A DNA stretch of 33,769 nt, from NCBI GenBank assembly GCA_020445565.1, contig JAGRGI010000056.1, forward strand, positions 12,733 through 46,501, in the 5' to 3' direction. The position numbers and the translations under genes are program-made. Below the pieces are notes generated by a model. The model made no database searches. It was not told the origin of the DNA and saw only the letters and a list, made by a program, of their open reading frames with translations. This document shows, piece by piece, positions 9,142-16,565 of this stretch. The stretch is from Chromatiales bacterium (lineage in GTDB: Bacteria > Pseudomonadota > Gammaproteobacteria > JAGRCI01). Numbering within the stretch: position 1 is the stretch's first letter; every line of letters begins with the position of its first letter.

Positions 9142-10359
9142 ATGAGTGTCACTGTGACCACAGCCCTTGTTCGCCATCACGCGCTTGCCCTTGTCCTCAC
9201 CCTGGTGGTGGCGGGTGCGTTGGTATACGAGTTGCCGGTTTGGCTGGAAAGTCTTGCGGTGGTGGTTTTGGGCGCGGTTTGGCTGCGGAGCAGCGGAACC
9301 CATCGCGCCGCCCAGAAAAATCGCCTCGAACTGGAGCGCCACAAGGCTCAGCAGGCCAAATATCGCCTGGATAACCTGCTGGCAGAGGTGGAAGATTTCA
9401 TGCAGGGCGAGGTCGATAACCTGGCATTGGAAATGACCCAGGTGCGAACTCTGGTACACGACGCGGTGGTGAGTCTTAACCACAGTTTCAGTGGCCTCAA
9501 CGAGGAAGCCCGTACCCAGGAGTCCCTGGTCATGGGCATGATCCACAGTATGGGCGACGAGACACAGGCGGAGCAGGGTCGCATCAGCTTCAAGCAGTTC
9601 GCTCAGGAAACCGACGATGTGTTGAAGTTTTTCGTTCAGCACGTGATCTCGGTAAGTCGCGACAGTATGGAAATGGTCAGCCGTATCGATGAGATGACCA
9701 CCCAGATGGACAATATCGAGGCCCTGCAGGGCGATGTTAAGCAGATCGCCGACCAAACCAATCTGTTGGCCCTCAACGCCGCCATCGAGGCGGCCCGTGC
9801 CGGCGAGGCCGGCCGTGGTTTTGCCGTGGTGGCCGACGAGGTGCGTAAACTGTCGCAGAAATCCGCGCGTTTCAACGACGAGATCCGCGAGGTTGTGGGT
9901 ACCGCCCGCGGTAACATCAACGAAGCCAAGACCAGCATCGGCAAACTGGCCTCCAAGGACATGAGCCTGGCCATCCAGTCCAAGTCCCGCGTGGACTTGA
10001 TGATCGGTCAGATCGGTGAGTTCAACCGGGAAGTCGCCGACAAGTTGCAGCGTGTCTCTTCCGTCGCCGAGGACATCAACCGCAACGTGGGCGTGGCGGT
10101 GCGCTCCTTGCAATTTGAGGACATGGTTCGGCAGGTGACCGAGCATGCCGACAAACGCATCGGCTTCGTTCACGAATACCTGGGCGCTTTCCGTTCAGGG
10201 TTGAGCGAACTGGGCCAGGTATCCGCAAGCCCCGACCAGGGCAAACAGATCGATGAACTGCATGGTCGGCTGGAATCTCTGCGGGACCAGTGGAAGGATT
10301 CCACGGGCAAGCCGGTGTCGCAACAATCCATGGACGAAGGCGAGATCGAGTTGTTCTGA
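9142..10359 (+). CDS. Short membrane MCP-like protein with C-terminal CheZ-like motif
   Basis: This 405-residue protein has two close N-terminal membrane segments (about 10-27 and 32-48) with almost no periplasmic part, so it likely senses no extracellular ligand. A coiled-coil region leads to an MCP-type hairpin tip ([21 protein letters not shown], bases about 9745-9807) with short arms. Towards the C-terminus residues 324-331 read QFEDMVRQ. Asp327 and Gln331 repeat the D-x3-Q spacing of the CheZ active site (Asp143/Gln147 in E. coli). The protein ends in EIELF and lacks the WxxF CheR tether. It may be a receptor-like scaffold that brings phosphatase activity to the array. It lies between cheB and the partner-switching genes. 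The MCP part is certain; the phosphatase idea is inference. Confidence 0.85.
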   Translation: MSVTVTTALVRHHALALVLTLVVAGALVYELPVWLESLAVVVLGAVWLRSSGTHRAAQKNRLELERHKAQQAKYRLDNLLAEVEDFMQGEVDNLALEMTQVRTLVHDAVVSLNHSFSGLNEEARTQESLVMGMIHSMGDETQAEQGRISFKQFAQETDDVLKFFVQHVISVSRDSMEMVSRIDEMTTQMDNIEALQGDVKQIADQTNLLALNAAIEAARAGEAGRGFAVVADEVRKLSQKSARFNDEIREVVGTARGNINEAKTSIGKLASKDMSLAIQSKSRVDLMIGQIGEFNREVADKLQRVSSVAEDINRNVGVAVRSLQFEDMVRQVTEHADKRIGFVHEYLGAFRSGLSELGQVSASPDQGKQIDELHGRLESLRDQWKDSTGKPVSQQSMDEGEIELF

Positions 10360-10396
10360 GCCATCGTTCCCACGTTACATAAAGAGGTAATCAGCA

Positions 10397-10702
10397 ATGG
10401 CAGTCACATCCCAATGTTCCTCCGACGGGCAGGAGTTGACGATTCGCGTTCAGGGGCGTTTTGATTTCAGCACCCACCGGGAATTTCGCGATGCCATCCA
10501 GAATTGTCCGCGCAAACCGCAGCGCTATGTGGTTGACCTGCGCAGCACAGAGTACATGGACAGTTCGGCCCTGGGGATGCTGTTATTGCTACGCGAGGAG
10601 GCTGGCGGCGATTCGCAAGCGGTCTCCCTGCGTAACGCAAATCCTGAAATTCGCCAGGTGTTGACGATCTCCAACTTCCAAAAGATGTTTGTATTGGATT
10701 GA
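10397..10702 (+). CDS. STAS-domain anti-sigma factor antagonist-like protein (HsbA/CrsA-like)
   Basis: This 101-residue single STAS domain carries the phosphorylation motif YMDSSALGMLL with candidate acceptor serines 56 and 57. Such proteins switch partners according to Ser phosphorylation, as with SpoIIAA, RsbV, and the Pseudomonas HsbA and Shewanella CrsA proteins. The next gene encodes a receiver-PP2C-ATPase regulator of the type that phosphorylates and dephosphorylates them. A close paralogue of the same size lies at 14093-14395 (shared GRFDF, MDSSALGMLL and ISNF). An AGAGGTAA ribosome-binding site precedes the ATG. Its downstream target, such as an anti-sigma factor or diguanylate cyclase, is not visible. 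Confidence 0.92.
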   Translation: MAVTSQCSSDGQELTIRVQGRFDFSTHREFRDAIQNCPRKPQRYVVDLRSTEYMDSSALGMLLLLREEAGGDSQAVSLRNANPEIRQVLTISNFQKMFVLD

Positions 10703-10744
10703 TCGCGACGGGGCAACAGGGCGTTGGTGCCCGGGAAAGTGACA

Positions 10745-12469
10745 ATGCAAGCAATACTAGAACAAGCCGGAGTCGTCGACGAGAGCGCAATCCGGGTGCT
10801 GGTGGTCGATGACAACCGCACAAACCGCATGGTGTTGACCGCACTGCTGAAACGTCACGACTACGAGATCCTCAGCGCCGAGAACGGCCAGCAGGCGGTG
10901 GAGCTATTCGAGAGGGAGCGCCCGGTATTGGTTCTTATGGATGTGATGATGCCGGTCATGGACGGCTACGAGGCGACGCGGCAGATCAAAAAACTGGCGG
11001 GTGAGGTGTTCGTGCCGGTCATCTTTGTCACCGCGCTGACCGACGAAGGCGCTCTGGTCAAGTGTATCGAGGCTGGTGGTGACGACTTCCTGAGCAAACC
11101 GTACAACCGTACGGTGTTGAAGGCCAAGATCGATGCCCTGATGCGTCTTCGTGAGGCTTATACCGTACAACTGAGCCAACGCCGGCAATTGGCCTACCAC
11201 CAGAAACACGCCGAGGACGAGCAGCGCGTGGCTGAACGACTGTTCGCGGGCATTGTTCACACCGGCGCTCTGGACGACTCCAATATCCGCTACAGCATCT
11301 CGCCCATGGCCATTTTCAATGGCGATCTGCTGCTGGCGGCCAACACCCCGTCCGGGGCCTTGCATATCATGCTGGGCGACTTCACCGGCCACGGTCTGGC
11401 GGCGTCCATTGGCGCATTGCCGGCATCGGAGATTTTTTACGGCATGACGGCCAAGGGTTTCGGCATCGGCGACATCGTTACCGAGCTGAACAAGAAACTC
11501 AAAAACGTTTTGCCCACTGGGCTGTTTTTGGCAACCGCGTTGCTGGAGTTGAATTTCGCCACCGGTTCGGTGACCGTCTGGAACGGCGGACTGCCGGACC
11601 CGATCATGTACAACCCCCAGACCGGTATTGTTACGCGTTTCCGTTCGCGTCACGTACCGATCGGCATCATGGATTCGCAAATGTTCGATCGCAGCGTCGA
11701 ACTTTTCGAGATGCACGAAACCGATCGCATTTTTATGTACACCGATGGCGTCACCGAGGCCCTGAACCCGGCCGGGGAGATGTTCGGGCAGGATCGCCTG
11801 GAGAGTTTTTTTGAGCAGGCCGGCGGGCATGATTCCCAGGTGGATCAGGTCACCGAGGCACTGGAGGTGTTTCGGGAGGGTGGAAAACAGGGTGACGACA
11901 TCACCCTGATACAGATTTTTTGTCGCCCAGCCGACGCTCCCAGTCAATCGCCGGGGGCCGCGCAACGGGCCGCCAAGCCGCCGGCACAGTGGAATTTCTC
12001 CTTCGAATTCGGTCCTCACGCGCTGCGTAACAGCGATCCCCTGCCGATGATGGTAAACACCCTGATGGAAACCCAGGGTATCTATGACCATCGTGAGCGG
12101 CTTTACACCGTGTTGGCGGAGCTGTTTTCCAACTCCCTGGATCACGGTCTGCTGAGCCTGGACTCCGCCCTCAAGAAGACGCCTGAAGGTTTCATGCAGT
12201 ACTACGCCGAACGCCAGCAGAAGTTGGAAAAGCTGGAAGAAGGGCGCATCCGGGTGATGTTTCACCATCGCCCCCACGGCAAGGGCGGTCGGCTGGAGAT
12301 CGAGATCCTCGACTCCGGACCGGGCTACGCGGTTGGCCAGGCGCGACCGGAACTGGCGGCCAACACCGGGCATTCCGGTCGAGGAATTCCCCTGGTGCGC
12401 TCGCTGTGCAAGGAACTCATCTACAACCCAAAGGGAAATGCCGCGCGGGCGCTTTACGAGTGGGACTGA
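10745..12469 (+). CDS. Receiver-PP2C phosphatase-ATPase response regulator (HsbR/CrsR-like)
   Basis: This 574-residue three-domain switch protein begins with a receiver (about 15-135, phospho-acceptor Asp66 in LMDVMMPVMDG, Lys in LSKPY). A SpoIIE/RsbU-type PP2C Ser phosphatase follows, with metal-binding acidic residues Asp194, Asp212 (GDFTGHG), Asp334 (YTDGVTEA) and Asp384/385. It ends in a GHKL ATPase of the anti-sigma kinase type with N-box Asn463 (FSNSLDHG) and a GRGIP glycine box. P. aeruginosa HsbR and Shewanella CrsR share this architecture and both phosphorylate and dephosphorylate a STAS partner. Here STAS genes lie on both sides. I chose ATG 10745 behind GGGAAA; TTG 10724 and GTG 10739 are in-frame alternatives. 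Its stop overlaps the histidine kinase start (TGATG). Confidence 0.92.
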   Translation: MQAILEQAGVVDESAIRVLVVDDNRTNRMVLTALLKRHDYEILSAENGQQAVELFERERPVLVLMDVMMPVMDGYEATRQIKKLAGEVFVPVIFVTALTDEGALVKCIEAGGDDFLSKPYNRTVLKAKIDALMRLREAYTVQLSQRRQLAYHQKHAEDEQRVAERLFAGIVHTGALDDSNIRYSISPMAIFNGDLLLAANTPSGALHIMLGDFTGHGLAASIGALPASEIFYGMTAKGFGIGDIVTELNKKLKNVLPTGLFLATALLELNFATGSVTVWNGGLPDPIMYNPQTGIVTRFRSRHVPIGIMDSQMFDRSVELFEMHETDRIFMYTDGVTEALNPAGEMFGQDRLESFFEQAGGHDSQVDQVTEALEVFREGGKQGDDITLIQIFCRPADAPSQSPGAAQRAAKPPAQWNFSFEFGPHALRNSDPLPMMVNTLMETQGIYDHRERLYTVLAELFSNSLDHGLLSLDSALKKTPEGFMQYYAERQQKLEKLEEGRIRVMFHHRPHGKGGRLEIEILDSGPGYAVGQARPELAANTGHSGRGIPLVRSLCKELIYNPKGNAARALYEWD

Positions 12470-14079
12470 TGGACGTCGGAGAGCGCGAACAATCCCTGGA
12501 GCGCGAACTCAACTTCCTCCGTGAGGACTATGCGGAGATTCAGGGGCAGATGGTCGAAATGCAGGCCGCCGCCCACGAGCTGATCGGCATCCAGGCAAAA
12601 ATCGACTCGCTGCTCAATGGCGTCTCCGAAGGCATCATCATCTTGCGGCCGGATCAGACCGTGCAGACCTTCAACCACAAGGCTGAGCTGATCTTCGGCT
12701 ATCGGCAGGAAGGCTTGCTGGGCAAAACCATCGAATCCCTGTTTGCACTGCCAGACGGTTTCGAAGGCAGGATCACCGATTTTCTCACCACCTACTGCAA
12801 CGACACCGACGATATGCTGGAACACCCCCTCTGGGGACGGCACAAGGATGGCAGCGAAGTGCCCCTGCGGGCCTCGGTGAGTCAGGTGGCCTCCAACGAC
12901 ATGGTGCTGTTCGATGATGAGTTCGATATGCAGGAGGACGAAGCGCCCACTTTCGACCTGTTCATCTGCCTGTTGCACGACCTTTCCGGCGAGCTACGCA
13001 CCCACCGCCTGCTGGAGCAGCAGCGCGAAAGTCTGATGTTGGCCAACCAGGCAAAGGACGAGTTCCTGTCCAGGGTGTCTCACGAGTTGCGTACACCGTT
13101 GAACGGCATTCTGCCGATAGCCGAACTCTTGCAGGAGGCCGGCCTTGCCGAGGATCTGCGCGTGTTCGTGGATACCATCGTCGAGGCAGGTCGAGACCTG
13201 GCCGGCATCATCAATGAGATCCTGGATTTTTCCTCCGTGGAGCGTCAAGGCGCCAGCGTTACCCTGGCCCCCATGGCGCTGGCTGAATTGTTCGATGATT
13301 TGGCTGCGGTACATGCGGGTTCGGCTGCCGCCAAGGGTTTGGCGTTGCGTTTTGATCTGGACCCGGCCTTGCCGCGGTGGATCAACTGTGATCGTGATGC
13401 CCTGTACCGCATCCTCAATACCCTGCTGGAGAATGCCATCAAATTCACCCATAGTGGCAGTGTGCAGGCCGAAGCCTGTTTGATAGCTGAAGAAAGCAAG
13501 TTTCGTCTGCGTGTTGCCGATACCGGTATCGGTATTGCCGAAGACGCGCTGGCCGGATTGTTTTCCAGCTTCTCCCAGCAGTCTCGGTATCTTACCCGTG
13601 AATATGGCGGTACCGGACTGGGTCTGGCCCTGGCCATGCGCTATGCCAACGCATTGGAGAGCCAGATCGAGGTGCGCAGTGTCTTGGGAGTAGGCGCGGA
13701 GTTCTGGCTCGACCTGCGCTTGGACGCGGTGGATGCGTCGGCCGAGTCTCTGCGCCCCAGTTCCGTCAACGAGGCCATGTTGGACGATTTGGCTGAAGCC
13801 ATGGGAGAGAGCTTGCCCGAACTGCTGCAAACCTATTTACTGGATAGTCGGGCAAATCTGGATAGGATTGTCGAGTTGCACCAGCGCGGGGGCGGTGACG
13901 CCCTGGCCCGTGTGCTTGCCAGTCTCAAAGAGGCCAGTCACTCGGTAGGGGCCGTTCATCTGGCGGAACTCTGCGGGCGTGATGATCCTGTCGACGATGA
14001 CACATTAGAAAAAATGCGCGGCGAGTTGGCGCGAGTCGAGGCCCATCTGGACAAGTACCTCGCTCGGGTCGAGCCGTGA
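12469..14079 (+). CDS. Soluble PAS histidine kinase with degenerate HPt-like C-terminus
   Basis: This 536-residue protein has no membrane segment. It starts with a coiled coil (about 1-45), then a PAS domain (about 45-170), HisKA with H-box His205 (SHELRTPLNG), and HATPase_c with N-box Asn322 (LLENAIKFTHSG), DTGIGI and GGTGLGL motifs. The last ~100 residues resemble an HPt domain (ASLKEASHSVGAVHLAEL), but the position of the phosphorylated His in the HPt consensus HxLKG holds Ala484. The start overlaps the stop of the receiver-PP2C gene, and the next STAS gene begins 13 bases after it. It probably phosphorylates the upstream receiver, possibly without an HPt relay. A longer in-frame start at 12406 would lie inside the preceding gene and is less likely. 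Confidence 0.92.
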   Translation: MDVGEREQSLERELNFLREDYAEIQGQMVEMQAAAHELIGIQAKIDSLLNGVSEGIIILRPDQTVQTFNHKAELIFGYRQEGLLGKTIESLFALPDGFEGRITDFLTTYCNDTDDMLEHPLWGRHKDGSEVPLRASVSQVASNDMVLFDDEFDMQEDEAPTFDLFICLLHDLSGELRTHRLLEQQRESLMLANQAKDEFLSRVSHELRTPLNGILPIAELLQEAGLAEDLRVFVDTIVEAGRDLAGIINEILDFSSVERQGASVTLAPMALAELFDDLAAVHAGSAAAKGLALRFDLDPALPRWINCDRDALYRILNTLLENAIKFTHSGSVQAEACLIAEESKFRLRVADTGIGIAEDALAGLFSSFSQQSRYLTREYGGTGLGLALAMRYANALESQIEVRSVLGVGAEFWLDLRLDAVDASAESLRPSSVNEAMLDDLAEAMGESLPELLQTYLLDSRANLDRIVELHQRGGGDALARVLASLKEASHSVGAVHLAELCGRDDPVDDDTLEKMRGELARVEAHLDKYLARVEP

Positions 14080-14092
14080 GGAGGAAAGTATC

Positions 14093-14395
14093 ATGACAGT
14101 CAGTATCACTTCAGACCAGCCGGGCAAATTGACGATCGCTGTCGATGGGCGATTCGATTTTGCCGATCACCAAGCGTTTCGGGAAGCCTACGCTCGCGAT
14201 GCCAGGGGCAGCCGCAAGTACGAAGTCGACATGCGCAATGCCCAGTTCATGGACAGCTCTGCCTTGGGTATGTTGCTGCAATTGCGTGACCACGCGGGGG
14301 GGCAAAGGGATGGTGTCACCATCACCCATTGCAATGAGGATATCGGCGAGATATTGCGCATCTCCAATTTTCACAAGCTCTTCGAGATGCCCTGA
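14093..14395 (+). CDS. STAS-domain anti-sigma factor antagonist-like protein, second paralogue
   Basis: This 100-residue STAS domain is closely similar along its length to the product of 10397-10702. It keeps the motif FMDSSALGMLLQLR with candidate acceptor serines 55 and 56. A strong GAGGAGGAAAG ribosome-binding site precedes the ATG. It is the last gene of the long che/partner-switch run, and a new promoter for manC begins almost directly after its stop. Having two antagonists next to one kinase/phosphatase suggests two output branches or competition, which is inference. Confidence 0.92.
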   Translation: MTVSITSDQPGKLTIAVDGRFDFADHQAFREAYARDARGSRKYEVDMRNAQFMDSSALGMLLQLRDHAGGQRDGVTITHCNEDIGEILRISNFHKLFEMP

Positions 14396-14400
14396 TCGCG

Positions 14401-14429
14401 TTGACGGTCCCAATCTGCTCTGTTGTAAT
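14401..14429 (+). promoter_or_regulatory. Sigma-70-like promoter for manC
   Basis: TTGACG (14401-14406) and TGTAAT (14424-14429) match the -35 and -10 consensus at 5/6 each, with an ideal 17-base spacer. Transcription would begin near 14436, leaving a leader of about 130 bases before the manC ATG. The GC-rich leader contains no obvious riboswitch. Confidence 0.6.
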
Positions 14430-14563
14430 CCTGCGCGTTAGCCGAATGGACGGAGGGGGCCGTGCTCCCCCCAGGGCGGCGCTCCGGGGATGCTTGGTGG
14501 GAAGCGCCTCGGCCGCCGGATCCATAGCGGCAATCCCAAGAACGGCTTCCAGGACCTGATCCA

Positions 14564-15997
14564 ATGACAGATTTGCAGCCGGTCATCCTCTCCGGCGGTT
14601 CCGGCACACGGCTCTGGCCCCTGTCCAGGGAATCGTATCCCAAACAGTTTCTCTCCCTCACCGCTGCCGACAGCCTGCTGCAACAGACCGTTGAACGCTT
14701 TGCCGCAGTGGCGGGCAGCCGTGAGCCGATCGTGGTGTGTAACGAGGCCCATCGGTTTCTGGTCCGCGAACAATTGCAAGCGCTCGATCGCGGCAATGCC
14801 GGATTGCTGCTGGAACCCTTCGGGCGCAACACGGCCCCGGCACTGACCTTGGCGGCCCTGCATGCGGTGCGGGAAGGGGATGATCCGGTGTTGGTGGTCA
14901 GCCCGGCGGACCATCATGTCGCCGATGCGGCCCGTTTTCGTGCAGCGCTTTCCGAGGCCGTCGCCATCGCCGTGGATGGCAGAGTCGTCACCATGGGGAT
15001 CGTGCCGACCCGCCCGGAAACGGGGTTTGGCTATATTCGTCGCGGCGCGCCACTGGCGTCGGGTGGATTCGCCCTGGACGCCTTTGTGGAGAAACCCGAT
15101 AGCGATACGGCGGCTCGCTACCTCGCGGATGGGCACTATTTCTGGAACAGCGGGGTGTTCATACTGAAGGCATCGGTCTGGCTGGCCGAGATCGGTCGTT
15201 ACCAGGCACCGATACTGGCGGTTTGTCGACAGGCACTGGCGAACGCCCGGCTGGACGGTGACTTTGTCCACATCAAGGGGGAAGACTTCGATGCCTGCCC
15301 CAGTGACTCCATAGATTACGCCGTCATGGAGCATTTGGCTGGAGCCAAGGGCGGGGCCGCTGCGGCGGTCGTTGCATTGGACGCGGGTTGGTCCGATGTG
15401 GGTTCCTGGGATGCGTTGTTGGATGTGAAGCGCCGGGATGCCAACGGCAACGTTGCCGAAGGCGATACCCATCTGGAGGGCGCCAGCAACTCGGTGGTGT
15501 TGGCCGATCATCGCTTCGTCGCCGCCCTGGGCGTGGAGAACCTGATCGTTGTGGAGACCGCCGATGCCGTGCTGGTGGCAAACAAGTCCCGTGCCCAGGA
15601 TGTGAAGACCATCACCACCGCCCTGAAGAGCGCCGCCCGTACCGAGCACGATACCCATCTGCGCGTTCACCGCCCCTGGGGTTCCTACGAGTGCATCGAT
15701 GCCGGCAGTCGGTTCCAGGTCAAGCGTTTGTCCGTCAAGCCCGGCGCCACCCTCTCGCTGCAACTGCACCATCACCGGGCCGAACACTGGATCGTGGTCA
15801 CCGGCACGGCCCGTGTCACTCGCGGTGACGAGACCTTCCTGCTGACCGAAAATCAATCCACCTATATCCCGCTGGGCGTGCAGCACCGGCTCGAAAATCC
15901 CGGCACGATCCCGCTGGAGATCATTGAGGTGCAGTCAGGCAGCTACCTGGGAGAGGATGACATCGTTCGTTTCAACGATGCCTATAATCGGGAATAG
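14564..15997 (+). CDS. manC: Mannose-1-phosphate guanylyltransferase / mannose-6-phosphate isomerase
   Basis: This 477-residue type II bifunctional enzyme makes GDP-mannose for exopolysaccharide or lipopolysaccharide. The N-terminal nucleotidyltransferase has the signature GGSGTRLWPLSRESYPKQFL (about 10-29) and FVEKP (174-178). The C-terminal cupin carries the isomerase motif with Gln400, His402, His404 and Glu407 (LHHHRAEHW), which hold the metal in phosphomannose isomerases. Length and architecture match the AlgA/XanB/ManC group. It has its own sigma-70-like promoter and is separated from the chemotaxis run by 168 bases. No other sugar-nucleotide genes flank it, so the polysaccharide it feeds is unknown. 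Confidence 0.96.
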   Translation: MTDLQPVILSGGSGTRLWPLSRESYPKQFLSLTAADSLLQQTVERFAAVAGSREPIVVCNEAHRFLVREQLQALDRGNAGLLLEPFGRNTAPALTLAALHAVREGDDPVLVVSPADHHVADAARFRAALSEAVAIAVDGRVVTMGIVPTRPETGFGYIRRGAPLASGGFALDAFVEKPDSDTAARYLADGHYFWNSGVFILKASVWLAEIGRYQAPILAVCRQALANARLDGDFVHIKGEDFDACPSDSIDYAVMEHLAGAKGGAAAAVVALDAGWSDVGSWDALLDVKRRDANGNVAEGDTHLEGASNSVVLADHRFVAALGVENLIVVETADAVLVANKSRAQDVKTITTALKSAARTEHDTHLRVHRPWGSYECIDAGSRFQVKRLSVKPGATLSLQLHHHRAEHWIVVTGTARVTRGDETFLLTENQSTYIPLGVQHRLENPGTIPLEIIEVQSGSYLGEDDIVRFNDAYNRE

Positions 15998-16086
15998 AAC
16001 GGGCAGAACGGCACCGCTGAGTTTGTCTCCGGGATACCCGATGCGAGGAACGCCGCACCATATCAACTACTGACCAGATTAGGCCC

Positions 16087-16380
16087 ATGTCCAAACATTC
16101 CCTGCAAGAACTCAATGAACTGGTGGACCGTTTCATCGTCCTGGCCAATGAAATCAACGGGGAGAAGAACTCCCCCTACTTGGTTTCCGCCGCGCTGATG
16201 AGTGCCTCCGGTCTCTATGCCACCTTTGCCACTTCGGGCAATGAGGGCTATCTCACCGAATCCGGCATCGACAAGGTAGTGACGGCTTATCGCATGGAAC
16301 TGGTCCGCTGGCAGGCGATCAAGAAGGCCGAGGCTGAAAAGCAAGGCACTCAGCCTCCAGACGAACAAGCGAAGGGATGA
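16087..16380 (+). CDS. Small DUF3144-like protein
   Basis: This predicted 97-residue soluble helical protein has the general pattern of DUF3144 (DRFIVLANEIN near the N-terminus, then VSAALMSASGLYATF). The function of that family is unknown. The last ~20 residues are charged and Gln/Pro-rich. There is no signal peptide or membrane segment. It follows manC by 89 bases in the same direction, so co-transcription is possible. Family assignment was made by eye and is moderate. Confidence 0.65.
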   Translation: MSKHSLQELNELVDRFIVLANEINGEKNSPYLVSAALMSASGLYATFATSGNEGYLTESGIDKVVTAYRMELVRWQAIKKAEAEKQGTQPPDEQAKG

Positions 16381-16405
16381 TCCATCGGACAGATTCTTAG
16401 GGGCC

Positions 16406-16503
16406 TGTCCGAGAGCAGATGACCCGCTGCGGACAAGCGCGGATGGCCGGATTTTCCGCTCAGTTCGTTAAATAGAGCCTGCTATTCGCCTCAAATGAAC
16501 GAA
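16406..16503. repeat. Cluster of three palindromes, REP/MITE-like intergenic element
   Basis: Three successive inverted repeats fill the gap between two genes. TGTCCG (16406-16411) pairs with CGGACA (16430-16435), with an inner CAG/CTG pair. GCGGA (16439-16443) pairs with TCCGC (16455-16459). TTCGTT (16464-16469) pairs with AACGAA (16498-16503) and encloses AATAG/CTATT (16471-16475/16482-16486). Such density suggests a mobile palindromic unit or transposon-end remnant. No second copy is evident in this window. Confidence 0.4.
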
Positions 16504-16565
16504 GAATCTGCCTCATCCACGCAAGCCCTCATGACGGCTCCCATTCACGGACGGGCTCCTGGCTG

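Noticed and set aside
10904-12373. 489-codon minus-strand open frame opposite the receiver-PP2C-ATPase gene
   Set aside because: The plus strand encodes three intact known domains, and the antisense frame has no ribosome-binding site or family features.
14438-15886. 482-codon minus-strand open frame opposite manC
   Set aside because: It is an antisense shadow; manC has complete catalytic motifs on the plus strand.
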